DNA of 39,828 nt, taken from Alphaproteobacteria bacterium. Its GTDB lineage: Bacteria; Pseudomonadota; Alphaproteobacteria; SHVP01. Positions 8,633-16,581 of the stretch are shown here, in pieces (the first letter of the stretch is position 1; every line of letters starts with the position of its first letter). Made by a program: the position numbers and the translations under genes. The stretch is taken from contig SHVP01000011.1 of NCBI GenBank assembly GCA_009694165.1, forward strand, positions 1 through 39,828. Direction: 5' to 3'. The notes under the pieces were generated by a model. It saw only the letters and a list, made by a program, of their open reading frames with translations, was not told the DNA's origin and searched no databases.

Positions 8633-10063
8633 TCAATCGGCGGCCGCGCTCGCCTCGTCCCAGTGCACCATGCGCTCGCCCAGCAACCGGCCGTAGGTCA
8701 GCGCCGGCATCAGGCCCATGCCACCCACGAACGCCCCGCCCGAGTGCAGCCCCATGCCGAGCATCTCGCCGGCAGCGTAGAGATTGGCGATCGGCGAGCC
8801 GTCGGCGCGGATGACACGCAGATCACGGTCGACGGCGATTCCCGGAATCGTTACCGACCCAACGCCGTGATGTTTGATCGCGTAGAACGGCGGCTCGGCG
8901 ATCGGCCGCGGCAGGTGACGGCGACCCGTCGGGTCGCGACCGGCAGCGACGCCGGCGTTGTACTCGGCGATAGTCCGCTTGAGGGCGGCGGGCGCGATAC
9001 CGGCACGCAGCGCGAGTTCCTCGACGCTGTCCGCCCGGACAAAGGCAGGATGACGATTGAGGTGCGCCTCGAGACCGCCCTCGGGCGGACGGTCGAACAG
9101 GGGCGGCGCGGCGACGCGGATCGCCTCGTCGTAGACCACCCAGAAGGTAAGGTCGCGTACCCGGAGTAGCGCGCGCTCGCGTTGATGCGGATCGAGATCG
9201 TCCTCGCAGACGAAGCGGTGTCCTTCGGCCGTGACATAGATCTCCCACGGCGGCCGGCGGGCCGGCGCGGTTTCGGTGTAGCGCTCGACGCGCAGTGGAT
9301 TGAAAGGGTTCGGCACACCGGCGAAGCGCGGCAGGAAGTGGTCGCGATGCTTGAGCACGCCGCCGGCGGCGAGGGCCAGACGCAGACCGGCGCCGCGGCA
9401 CGTCGGCCACGCCCAGCCATATCCAGGAAAGCCGCCGCTATAGTCGGGAAAATCTGAACTCGCGCCAAAGCCGCCCGTCAGCAACAGCGTGTTCCGGCCG
9501 CGAATGCGCTCGCGCTGGCCGAAGCGGTCGCGTCCGATGATCCCGTTCACCTTGCCGCCTTCTTCTTGGATCAGGTCGACGACCTCGGTTTCGAGACGGA
9601 TCTCGATGCGGCCCTTGCGGACCTCATCCATGAAGACCGGGCGGATGGCGTTGAGGATATCGACGCCGGCGTTCGGCCCCCAATAGGTGCGCGGCACCGA
9701 ATAGGGGTTGTGCCCGAACAGAACCGGGTGCTCGGGCAGCGGACGCCATCCGAGGTCGAGCAGCCAGTGGAGCGTGTCAGCGGCGTGATCGACCGCAAGA
9801 CGGGCGAACTCCCTAGTGGTCGTACCCTCCGAGATGCGCAGGATGTCGTCGTAGTGACGGTCGGGGCTGTCGACGATGCCTTTTTCCCGCTGCAACCGGG
9901 TGCCGGCCGCCGAAATCTGCCCGGCTGCGACGTGCAAGGTGCCGCCCGGCGCCGGCGCGTGTTCGATGGCGATGACGCGGGCACCCCGACGGGCGGCGAA
10001 GATCGCCGCCGGCATGCCGGCCGTACCCGCCCCACAGACGATGACATCCCAGATCTTCGCCAC
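8633..10063 (-). CDS. FAD-dependent oxidoreductase (fumarate reductase / 3-ketosteroid dehydrogenase superfamily)
   Basis: The 476-residue flavoprotein opens with the Rossmann dinucleotide motif VIVCGAGTAGMPAAIFAARR and ends with the conserved FAD-binding segment NLYAAGEMLGMGLHSGGAFVGGMGL. Between them, TLLLTGGFGASSDFPDYSGG is the second FAD contact typical of the FAD_binding_2 family, and the substrate cap domain lies around residues 250-400. Members reduce or dehydrogenate C-C bonds in acids, steroids and tricarballylate-like compounds. The substrate here is unknown. The start is GTG 10063, where GGGAG lies at good spacing; the open frame to 10126 lacks homology. It sits between the RraA-like gene (87 bp upstream) and the solute-binding protein gene (19 bp downstream), which suggests it acts on the imported compound. 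Confidence 0.86.
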   Translation of the reverse strand: MAKIWDVIVCGAGTAGMPAAIFAARRGARVIAIEHAPAPGGTLHVAAGQISAAGTRLQREKGIVDSPDRHYDDILRISEGTTTREFARLAVDHAADTLHWLLDLGWRPLPEHPVLFGHNPYSVPRTYWGPNAGVDILNAIRPVFMDEVRKGRIEIRLETEVVDLIQEEGGKVNGIIGRDRFGQRERIRGRNTLLLTGGFGASSDFPDYSGGFPGYGWAWPTCRGAGLRLALAAGGVLKHRDHFLPRFAGVPNPFNPLRVERYTETAPARRPPWEIYVTAEGHRFVCEDDLDPHQRERALLRVRDLTFWVVYDEAIRVAAPPLFDRPPEGGLEAHLNRHPAFVRADSVEELALRAGIAPAALKRTIAEYNAGVAAGRDPTGRRHLPRPIAEPPFYAIKHHGVGSVTIPGIAVDRDLRVIRADGSPIANLYAAGEMLGMGLHSGGAFVGGMGLMPALTYGRLLGERMVHWDEASAAAD

Positions 10064-10150
10064 GCCGTTGCTCCCTGCGCCAATAACGACTTCAGGTCCT
10101 ATTCCTAGCGATTGGCGCGGAAACATGCCGCAAGAAATTCGCCCGGCGTC

Positions 10151-10819
10151 CTAGCGCCACGTCACGCCGAGCGCGCGCATCCGCGTCTCGGCGTCGGTAC
10201 GTTCGCGCCACGGCCGCGTGTTCTCGCGCCCGGCGCGCGTACCGCGCTTGCGTTCCTCCGACTGCTGAACGACGGCCGCGGCGGCAAGCCGCGGCACCAC
10301 CACCACACCATCCTCGTCGCCGAGCACGAGGTCGCCCGGGTAGACGATGACGCCGCCGCAATGCACCGGCACGTTGACGGAGCCCGGCTTGTCGCAGCCC
10401 CTGGTGAAGGCGACGAGGCCGCGACAAAAGGTCGGAATCCCCTCGCGCTCGCGGAGATAGCAACCAGTCAGCGCAACGCCGTCGACGACCACGGCGGCGC
10501 AACCCTGTTCCTTGGCAGCGCCGGCCATGGTGGCACCGAACGCGGCGCAGTCGGTTTGATCGCCGGCGTCGATGACCAGCACATCGCCCGAGCGGGCGAG
10601 CTTGATCGCCACCTCGGCCGTCAGCAGATCATCGCTGTGCGATGGGCGCGCGGTAATGGCGGTGCCGCAAAACGTCCACTCCGGCCGCAGCGGCTTGATC
10701 CCATAGTGCATGGTTTGTCGCGGCCCGGCGTATATCCCGGTCAGGCAGACGTCGGTCCTGCCCGCGCGCTCGACGAGAGAGCGATCGGTGCGTTCGAAAT
10801 CGGTGATGATGGTGTGCAT
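10151..10819 (-). CDS. RraA-family (HMG/CHA aldolase-like) protein lacking the usual Arg-Asp pair
   Basis: The 222-residue protein has the RraA/class II pyruvate aldolase core: CGTAITARPSHSDD, the segment GDVLVIDAGDQTDCAAFG (about residues 78-95), and DLVLGDEDGVVVVPR near residue 180. Family members cleave 4-hydroxy-4-methyl-2-oxoglutarate or 4-carboxy-4-hydroxy-2-oxoadipate, the last step of several aromatic pathways, or bind RNase E. In active aldolases the loop after the VVDG strand carries Arg-Asp; here residues 113-119 read DGVALTG, so those positions are Leu-Thr and activity is doubtful or different. A C-terminal tail of about 35 residues is Arg-rich. ATG 10819 follows GGAGGAGGG. It lies 29 bp downstream of the isochorismatase-type gene in the same operon. 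Confidence 0.83.
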   Translation of the reverse strand: MHTIITDFERTDRSLVERAGRTDVCLTGIYAGPRQTMHYGIKPLRPEWTFCGTAITARPSHSDDLLTAEVAIKLARSGDVLVIDAGDQTDCAAFGATMAGAAKEQGCAAVVVDGVALTGCYLREREGIPTFCRGLVAFTRGCDKPGSVNVPVHCGGVIVYPGDLVLGDEDGVVVVPRLAAAAVVQQSEERKRGTRAGRENTRPWRERTDAETRMRALGVTWR

Positions 10820-10848
10820 GGAGCCCTCCTCCGGGCCCCATGATAGCA

Positions 10849-11475
10849 TCAAGCGACCTGGTCGAGCGGCGCGCGCCAGGATTGGAGCGCCTCCGTGACC
10901 GTGAGAAGGCGGGCGAAGCGGCCGCTCAGGGCGTTGAGCGCGGCTTGGTGGCGCGGCGCCTCGAGTTCGCCGGTCGCATCCACCACGACGAATGTGCGGA
11001 AGTCGCGCTGCGCCGCGTCGCGCGCCGTCGACTCGACGCAGATGTTGGTGGTGACGCCGCAGATCACCACGCTGTCGATCCCGTGGCTGCGCAGGTAGGG
11101 CTCGAATTCCGGCTGATAGAAAGCGCTGAAGCGATTCTTCTGGAACACCTTTTCGCCCGGGCGCGCCTGGAAGTCGGGGGCGAGTTCGTTCTCCCACGCC
11201 GTATCCATCGAACCGCGGACGGCCTTCAGGCTGGGCAGCACCTCGTGCACGATAAAGCCGCCATCGCTGTGGTCGGGCTTGTAGCCATGCATGGTGAACA
11301 CCACCGGGATGCCGGCGGCACGGGCGCCGGCCAGTAGGCGCTTGGCACCGGGGACCGCGCTGCGGCAGCCGGCGAGGTCGAATCCCGCCTTGGCCAGCGA
11401 GCTGCCGTCCGTAAAATAGGCGTTCTGCATGTCGATCACGATGAGCGCCGTGCGCTCGCGTCTCAGTTCGATCAT
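10849..11475 (-). CDS. Isochorismatase-family cysteine hydrolase
   Basis: The 208-residue protein carries the full catalytic triad of the family: Asp15 in ALIVIDMQNAYFTDG, Lys113 in VFQKNRFSAF, and Cys146 in ICGVTTNICVESTARDA, with the VTT cis-peptide before it. Relatives include ureidoacrylate amidohydrolase, biuret hydrolase, N-carbamoylsarcosine amidase and maleamate amidohydrolase, so amide hydrolysis on a small ligand is the most likely reaction. ATG 11475 is chosen over GTG/ATG options up to 11499 because TTGGAGGG precedes it. It is the first gene of a leftward operon with the RraA-like protein, FAD oxidoreductase and solute-binding protein. An A/T-rich patch around 11513-11522 in an otherwise G/C-rich gap could hold its -10 element, but no clear -35 is seen. 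Confidence 0.88.
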   Translation of the reverse strand: MIELRRERTALIVIDMQNAYFTDGSSLAKAGFDLAGCRSAVPGAKRLLAGARAAGIPVVFTMHGYKPDHSDGGFIVHEVLPSLKAVRGSMDTAWENELAPDFQARPGEKVFQKNRFSAFYQPEFEPYLRSHGIDSVVICGVTTNICVESTARDAAQRDFRTFVVVDATGELEAPRHQAALNALSGRFARLLTVTEALQSWRAPLDQVA

Positions 11476-11604
11476 GGTCCCTCCAATGAGCCTCGCCAAG
11501 CCAAGCGTTCCACTATATTACATCGGAGTCGGGAAGGACACGATGGGGCGACTACGCCGCGCGCAACACCGCGGATCGCGACGAGCGAACCATAGGTTGG
11601 CGTC

Positions 11605-12429
11605 GTGGTAGCGATCCGCCGCGGTTTCATCCGTATCGCCGAAGGCCAGGTGCATTACCGCGCCGCCGCTGGTGACCGTTCGCGCCTACCCTTGGTGCTG
11701 ATCCACATGTCGCCGGTCGCGTCGGGATCGCTGGTCCCGCTCATTCAAGGCCTCGGTGGGGCGCGCCCGGTGTGGGCGCCCGACACGCTCGGCAACGGCG
11801 ATTCCTGTCCTCCCGCCGTCGCACAACCCGAGATCGGCTACTACGCCGACGCGGTGGCGCGCAGCCTGGATGCCCTCGGGATCGAGCGCTTCGACCTCTA
11901 TGGGGTGCGTACCGGCGCCTCGATCGCCACCGAACTCGCGATCACGCGGCCAGGTAGGGTGCGCCGGCTGGTGCTCGACGACGTCCGCATTCACTCGATC
12001 GCCACCATGACGGCGGCGACCGAGATGCCGTGTCCGCCGCCCGACCAAATCGGCAGCCAGCTCGGCTGGGCGTGGCACGTCATGCGCGACCACGCCGTCT
12101 TTTTTCCCTGGTTTCAGCCCGATGCCGCCCACCGCATCCAGATGGACCTGTACGACGCCGACTATCTCCATGAGCTGGTGGTCGAAGTCCTGAAGGCCGT
12201 GCGCACCTTCTCGATCAGCTACGGCGCCTCGTTCCGCTATAAGCGCGGCGAGCGGGTGCCTCTATTGCGGCTGCCGACGATGGTGATCGACGAGCCGGGT
12301 CACACGGTGTTCCCCGACACCAGCGGCACCGCCGCGCTCATTCCTGGCGGCGTCGTCGGTGAACTGCCGCCAGGCGACAAGAGCCCGCACGCCACCGCCG
12401 AGGTGATCAACCGGTTTCTCGACGGCTAG
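11605..12429 (+). CDS. Alpha/beta hydrolase with Arg at the nucleophile position
   Basis: The 274-residue protein is a one-module relative of module 1 of the protein at 3278-4948; the elbow falls at the same residues (100-104). It has RRGFIRIAEGQVHYR, the oxyanion loop LVLIHMSPVASG, the turn APDTLGNGDS, the elbow G100-V-R102-T-G104-A and the lid LGWAWHVMRDHAVFFPWF. Arg replaces the nucleophilic Ser. A C-terminal His (GHTVFPDT) and Asp are not in textbook spacing. The start GTG 11605 has little ribosome-site support (GGTTGG), so it could be slightly further downstream. The role is unknown: pseudo-enzyme, or a hydrolase using a different mechanism. It is convergent with the ASCH gene, overlapping by four bases. 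Confidence 0.85.
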   Translation: MVAIRRGFIRIAEGQVHYRAAAGDRSRLPLVLIHMSPVASGSLVPLIQGLGGARPVWAPDTLGNGDSCPPAVAQPEIGYYADAVARSLDALGIERFDLYGVRTGASIATELAITRPGRVRRLVLDDVRIHSIATMTAATEMPCPPPDQIGSQLGWAWHVMRDHAVFFPWFQPDAAHRIQMDLYDADYLHELVVEVLKAVRTFSISYGASFRYKRGERVPLLRLPTMVIDEPGHTVFPDTSGTAALIPGGVVGELPPGDKSPHATAEVINRFLDG

Positions 12430-12803
12430 GGCACCACCACGTAGTGGATGCCCATCATGCGGAAATCGTCGTCGATGGCGAGGTGGCCCCAGCCCCAGCG
12501 ATGGCCGTCGATGAATCGCTGCGCGTTGACGCAGGCCTCGCCCTTCCACAACTTCTCCGGAATGTCGCCGAAACGACACTCGTAGACGTCGGTGATCCGG
12601 ATGCGGCCGCGCCGATGGCGATGGATGTCGTAGATGTCGCAGACATCGCCTACCGCGAACTCGGCGTCGTCATAGTCATGCTTCGGACGGCGCCACGAAA
12701 ACTTGGGGCGAGCGGTCGCGACTTTCTCGCCGCGCAGGGTCTGGTCGATCAGTTTTTCCAGCGCCATCGGATCGTCGGCCCAGAAAGAAAAGCGTTTGGT
12801 CAT
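12426..12803 (-). CDS. ASCH domain protein
   Basis: The 125-residue protein fits the ASCH fold (a PUA-like beta barrel): RPKFSWRRPKHDYDDAEFAVGDVCDI supplies the G-D-x-x-x-I/V strand, and RIRITDVYECRFGDIPEKLW the second conserved strand and following helix, ending with HYVVV. ASCH domains bind RNA or nucleoside-like ligands and some are amidohydrolases. Substrate and partner are unknown. ATG 12803 follows AGGAGAT and is eight bases after the MmgE/PrpD stop, so it is the third gene of the MDR-MmgE-ASCH operon. Confidence 0.75.
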   Translation of the reverse strand: MTKRFSFWADDPMALEKLIDQTLRGEKVATARPKFSWRRPKHDYDDAEFAVGDVCDIYDIHRHRRGRIRITDVYECRFGDIPEKLWKGEACVNAQRFIDGHRWGWGHLAIDDDFRMMGIHYVVVP

Positions 12804-12811
12804 ATGATCTC

Positions 12812-14143
12812 CTAGAGCAAGGCGGCAATCGTATTAACGTTCGCCGCCGATTCGATGTGGTTGAGCGCGGTCAGCAACTCCTGGGCGCGCGGCGCGCCGA
12901 TTACGGTGGCGGCAAGGCGTAGAAATTTTTCCTCGAACATTGCCGGCGTCATCGGATTGCCCGGACTGCCGAGCACGTCGCGGAACGCCATCCGTCCGCG
13001 GTGAGCCTTGCCCTTGGCCCGCACCTCGATCCCATTGGGAAGCGCCAACCAGTCGAGCGAGCGCAAGGTGGCCGAGGCCTCGGCGTCGGCCTTCAACTCA
13101 ACCTTGGTGGCGGCGAAATCCCGACACGCCCGATCGGCCAACCGGGCCGGCGCATACCAGTCCGGTCCCGGTGTCACCCGGTGGGCCACCATCGTCACGC
13201 CCCACTGCACCGAATAGATCACCTGCCAGCATTCATCGGGCGCGGGATCCGTTTGGTGGGGCACGGTGTAGAGGTCGGCAAGATGCAGCACGACGTGATC
13301 GATGTCGGCGGCCGTCAACCGCTCCTCGTCCATAATCCGCTCCAACATCTGCAATGCGCCATGACAAAGCCGGCTGGTGGGCCAGGGCTTCAGCTGCAGC
13401 TGCGTGGCCGTGTAATGGAACGGAGCGGGCGAACGGCCGAGCCGATCGAGGTGGTACTCGCGATCGAGGTAATCGAGCTCGTCGGTGAGGCCGTCGAATC
13501 CGTGTAGCGCCATCAGCGCCGCCTGCACGCCGAAGCGCGCCGACCAAAGGTTCCCCATACCGAGACGCGAGACCCGCTTCGGCACCTTCGGCAGCTGGAA
13601 GAGGAGCGATTTGCTCGGCAGCTCCCAGGCGAGACCGAGCATCCGATTGATCGCCGGCGGGTCGAGGCGCAACAGGTGGGCGGCCACGATCGCGGCAGCC
13701 AGTCCGAGATGCCGAATGTCGCCGTCCTTACGGGCGAAAAAGAAGCGACCGTTGATTTCGTAACCGAGGGCCGCGGCGGTCAGCACGTCCGCCCCGCTGG
13801 AACCGATCCGCTGGCCGACCGCCAATGCCGTATGCGCCATGACCGGGCCGGCATGCGGTCCGGGACCGGTCTCCTCGAAATCGGTGTTGCGGCAGACCTG
13901 GGCGTTGAACGCGGCCGCCATCTCGGCGCTCACGCGGCTGCCGTCGCCGATCAGCACCGCCTCAGGCGGGCCACCGACATCCCGGGCGTAGGCGGCGAGG
14001 GCCTTTCCGGTTAGCGCATAGCCGAGATAGCTGACCCCGATCTGATCGATCAACAGCCGCTTGATCCGCTCGCGCGCCACCGGCGGCACATCGGCGGCCC
14101 GCGTGCCGGCGATCTCCTCGGCCAATTGCTGGGTGACGCCCAT
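12812..14143 (-). CDS. MmgE/PrpD family protein (2-methylcitrate dehydratase-like)
   Basis: The 443-residue protein has the family layout: a helical N domain with RIKRLLIDQIGVSYLGY and the active-site region FNAQVCRNTDFEETGPGPHAGP (the N-x-x-D/H-x-D-D region), HTALAVGQRIGSSGADVLTA, and a C-terminal alpha-beta domain containing HYTATQLQLKPWPTSRLCHG (Lys/His pair region). Family members dehydrate 2-methylcitrate, isomerise cis-aconitate (ACOD1) or decarboxylate related acids. The catalytic residues here are not canonical enough to name the reaction. ATG 14143 follows GGAGAGG; the longer frame to 14290 overlaps the upstream gene. The gap to the MDR gene is 23 bp. Confidence 0.88.
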   Translation of the reverse strand: MGVTQQLAEEIAGTRAADVPPVARERIKRLLIDQIGVSYLGYALTGKALAAYARDVGGPPEAVLIGDGSRVSAEMAAAFNAQVCRNTDFEETGPGPHAGPVMAHTALAVGQRIGSSGADVLTAAALGYEINGRFFFARKDGDIRHLGLAAAIVAAHLLRLDPPAINRMLGLAWELPSKSLLFQLPKVPKRVSRLGMGNLWSARFGVQAALMALHGFDGLTDELDYLDREYHLDRLGRSPAPFHYTATQLQLKPWPTSRLCHGALQMLERIMDEERLTAADIDHVVLHLADLYTVPHQTDPAPDECWQVIYSVQWGVTMVAHRVTPGPDWYAPARLADRACRDFAATKVELKADAEASATLRSLDWLALPNGIEVRAKGKAHRGRMAFRDVLGSPGNPMTPAMFEEKFLRLAATVIGAPRAQELLTALNHIESAANVNTIAALL

Positions 14144-14166
14144 GGCGACCTCTCCGATCGGCTCGG

Positions 14167-15219
14167 TCACACCGACCGCTGCGGATCGGGACCGACCCGA
14201 ACCAGCCACTTGCCGATGTTTTCGCCCTGCAAGAGCCCGATAAAAGTGCGCCGCGTCTGCTCGGGACCGTCGAAGATTCTTTCGCTGCACTTGAGCTTGC
14301 CGGCGAGCAGGAGTCGAGAGAGCTGGCGGCGGGCATCTTCATATTCGGCGACGTGGTCGTGGACGGTGAACTGACCCGAGAATTCGTTCGCCTGGTACCA
14401 TTCCCGATCGGACTTGTTGTACTTGGACACGATACCGCAGCGGGTCACACGCCCGGCCGGCGTCAGCTGGGCATTGATGCTCGCCGCCATGTCACCGCCC
14501 ACGTTGTCGAAGTGATAGTCGACGCCCTGCGGACAGGCCTGGCGGATGGCGGCGCCGAGATCACCCGCCATCTTGTAGTTGATGCCGGCGGCGAACCCCA
14601 GTTCGTCGACGATGTGGCGAACCTTGGCGTCGCTGCCGGTGACGCCGACGACGCGGCAACCTGCGAGGTTGGCGAGTTGACCGGCCACAGCGCCGACGGC
14701 GCCGGCCGCTGTCGTCACCACCACCGTTTCGCCAGCCCTCAGTTTCCCCTCGTGCCGAAGCGCGAGAAACGCCGTGAGCCCCGGAATGCCGAGAACGCCG
14801 ACATGGGCCGATAACGGCCCGAGCGCCAGATCGCACTTGCCGATCCCGGCTGGGTTGTTGCGCCGGTTGTAGCCGCCGGGATTGCACACGGCGTAGTTCT
14901 GCCAGCCGAGGAACCCCTCGACCACGTCCCCGACGCGGTAACCGGGCGCCTTCGATTCGACGACCTCGCCCAGCACGGTGCCCGGCATCAGCTTGCCGAG
15001 ATCGGTGATCGCACCTTCCGGTCGCATCGCCCGGTTGGCGTCGGTGGTGGGATTCATCATCAGGCGCAGCCGGGGTTCGAGACCGATGAAGACGGTCCGC
15101 ACCAGCATTTCGCCCGCGGCGGGCCTCGGCAGGGGTCCCTCTTCGCGACGGAAGTCGCTCTCCTTCGGTAGGCCGACCGGATAGGCGGCGAGAACGATGC
15201 GTTGATGGGCGGCAGGCAT
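14167..15219 (-). CDS. MDR-family NADP-dependent oxidoreductase (CurA / leukotriene-B4 dehydrogenase type)
   Basis: The 350-residue protein lacks zinc ligands and has the layout of the prostaglandin reductase/CurA group. The N-terminal domain has IVLAAYPVGLPKESDF, DFRREEGPLPRPAAGEMLVR and the LGLEPR-like segment GLEPRLRLMM. The nucleotide-binding fold has VVVTTAAGAVGAVAGQLANL (A-x-G-A-V-G), then GCRVVGVTGSDAK and YHFDNVGGDM. These enzymes reduce alpha,beta-unsaturated ketones or enones with NADPH. ATG 15219 is chosen from homology; no clear ribosome site precedes it. It starts an operon with the MmgE/PrpD and ASCH genes, and is divergent from a methyltransferase with 140 bp between starts. 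Confidence 0.88.
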   Translation of the reverse strand: MPAAHQRIVLAAYPVGLPKESDFRREEGPLPRPAAGEMLVRTVFIGLEPRLRLMMNPTTDANRAMRPEGAITDLGKLMPGTVLGEVVESKAPGYRVGDVVEGFLGWQNYAVCNPGGYNRRNNPAGIGKCDLALGPLSAHVGVLGIPGLTAFLALRHEGKLRAGETVVVTTAAGAVGAVAGQLANLAGCRVVGVTGSDAKVRHIVDELGFAAGINYKMAGDLGAAIRQACPQGVDYHFDNVGGDMAASINAQLTPAGRVTRCGIVSKYNKSDREWYQANEFSGQFTVHDHVAEYEDARRQLSRLLLAGKLKCSERIFDGPEQTRRTFIGLLQGENIGKWLVRVGPDPQRSV

Positions 15220-15308
15220 GGGAACGGAAATATCGATGAGGGACCTTATCCTAGCGGGAAGTACGACCGCCGTAACCGTCGGTTTGCCGCTTCGGCGTAA
15301 CCCGGGGC

Positions 15309-15314
15309 TACAAT
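15309..15314 (+). promoter_or_regulatory. Possible -10 element for the methyltransferase gene
   Basis: TACAAT lies 46 bp before ATG 15360 in the divergent gap. A TTGCCG hexamer 19 bp upstream is a poor and over-spaced -35. This is a tentative sigma-70-like reading only. Confidence 0.3.
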
Positions 15315-15359
15315 CTTCATGGCCGGTGGCGCAGAATAGCGACCTATCGGGAGAGGACC

Positions 15360-16511
15360 ATGGCAACCAATCGACCAACGATGCTGCTGCCCGCGTTGCA
15401 CGACGAGCGGGCCCGCCAGGACTATTCGGCCAGTGTCCGGAAATTCGTGGGCGGTCCGTTAATGACGGGCAGCCGCGAGCTCTACCGCGAGGTGCTGAAA
15501 CCGGCGTTCGAGCGCAAACACGGGCGCCCGCCGGCGCGCTACGAAGTCTGGGACTGGTTCAAGCGGCAGCCGAGCTACCAGTGGTCGAGCGCACTCCGCC
15601 GGACGCACCAGGAACAGATGTGGGATAGCGCCCTCGATCTGGTCGAGCGGCAATACGACGACCTGGTGGCGCTGGCCCGCCGGGAGGCGACCAAGAACCG
15701 TCAGCGCGGGTCGCTGCGCCTCGACGATCGCGTGACCGCCCCCCGCTATCTGACGGCGGTCGACATCCACTGCATGCCCGGCAACTACCACACCGATCGC
15801 GGTGGCGAGGACGTCGCGGCCGGCGCGCTTTACGATCGGGCCATCGCCAGCCACGGCTATATGGGACCGGATTGCGCCGACGTCGGGGTGGCGGTCGCGG
15901 CCTTCGCACGACACAACTTCCCGCACCTAAGGGTGAACCGCCTGCTCGACCTGGGTTGTACGGTCGGCCACTCAACCCTGGCCTATTCCGATGCCTTTCC
16001 GCAGGCCGACATACAGGCGATCGATGTCGCCGCCCCATGCCTGCGTTATGCCCACGCGCGCGCCGAAATGGCCGGCAAGGCGGTGCATTTCTCGCAGCAA
16101 ACCGCCGAGCAGACCGATTTCGCCGATGAGTCCTTCGACCTCGTCGTCTCGACCATCATCCTGCATGAGACCTCGGCCACCGCGATTCGCAATGTCTTCC
16201 GCGAATGCCGGCGACTATTGCGCCCGGGTGGCGTGATGCTGCACTGCGAATCGCGCCAGTACTTCGCCAAGGAACCGTTCGACGCGCAGTGGCACGCCTG
16301 GGGAGCGCATTACAACGCCGAGCCGTTCATGCGACTCATGCACGAGACCGAACTTAAGGATCTCGCGATCAAGTGCGGATTCCGGCCGGACCGCTCGTTT
16401 CCGCAAGTGCCGATGCTGGCGACCCTGGATCGGCGATTGGCGATCAAGCACTGGGGTCGGGCGCCGACCAACTATCCCGAGAGCCTGTATGTCTGCGGTG
16501 CCGTGAAATAG
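15360..16511 (+). CDS. SAM-dependent methyltransferase with a large N-terminal half, copy 2 (intact)
   Basis: The 383-residue protein has two parts. Residues 1-185 are an N-terminal half shared only, within the window, with the copies at 1025-2168 and 17998-19116: HDERARQDY, LYREVLKPAF, DLVERQYDDL and the most conserved block AVDIHCMPGNYH (133-144). Residues 190-383 are a class I methyltransferase: SAM motif I LLDLGCTVGHST (196-206), the acidic end of strand 2 in AIDVAAPCLRYAHARAE (220-236), FDLVVSTIILHET and the LLRPGGVML strand. Substrate is unknown. The start has GGGAGAGG three bases before ATG 15360. It is the only copy with an unbroken frame and typical motif I apart from the third copy, so it is probably the working enzyme. 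It is the first gene of a rightward run to the lyase. Confidence 0.87.
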   Translation: MATNRPTMLLPALHDERARQDYSASVRKFVGGPLMTGSRELYREVLKPAFERKHGRPPARYEVWDWFKRQPSYQWSSALRRTHQEQMWDSALDLVERQYDDLVALARREATKNRQRGSLRLDDRVTAPRYLTAVDIHCMPGNYHTDRGGEDVAAGALYDRAIASHGYMGPDCADVGVAVAAFARHNFPHLRVNRLLDLGCTVGHSTLAYSDAFPQADIQAIDVAAPCLRYAHARAEMAGKAVHFSQQTAEQTDFADESFDLVVSTIILHETSATAIRNVFRECRRLLRPGGVMLHCESRQYFAKEPFDAQWHAWGAHYNAEPFMRLMHETELKDLAIKCGFRPDRSFPQVPMLATLDRRLAIKHWGRAPTNYPESLYVCGAVK

Positions 16512-16581
16512 CGGCCCGCGGCGGGACCGGCGAGCCGACGCGGCTTAGTTCACGTCTCACCCGGCATTGAGGAGACCCGCC

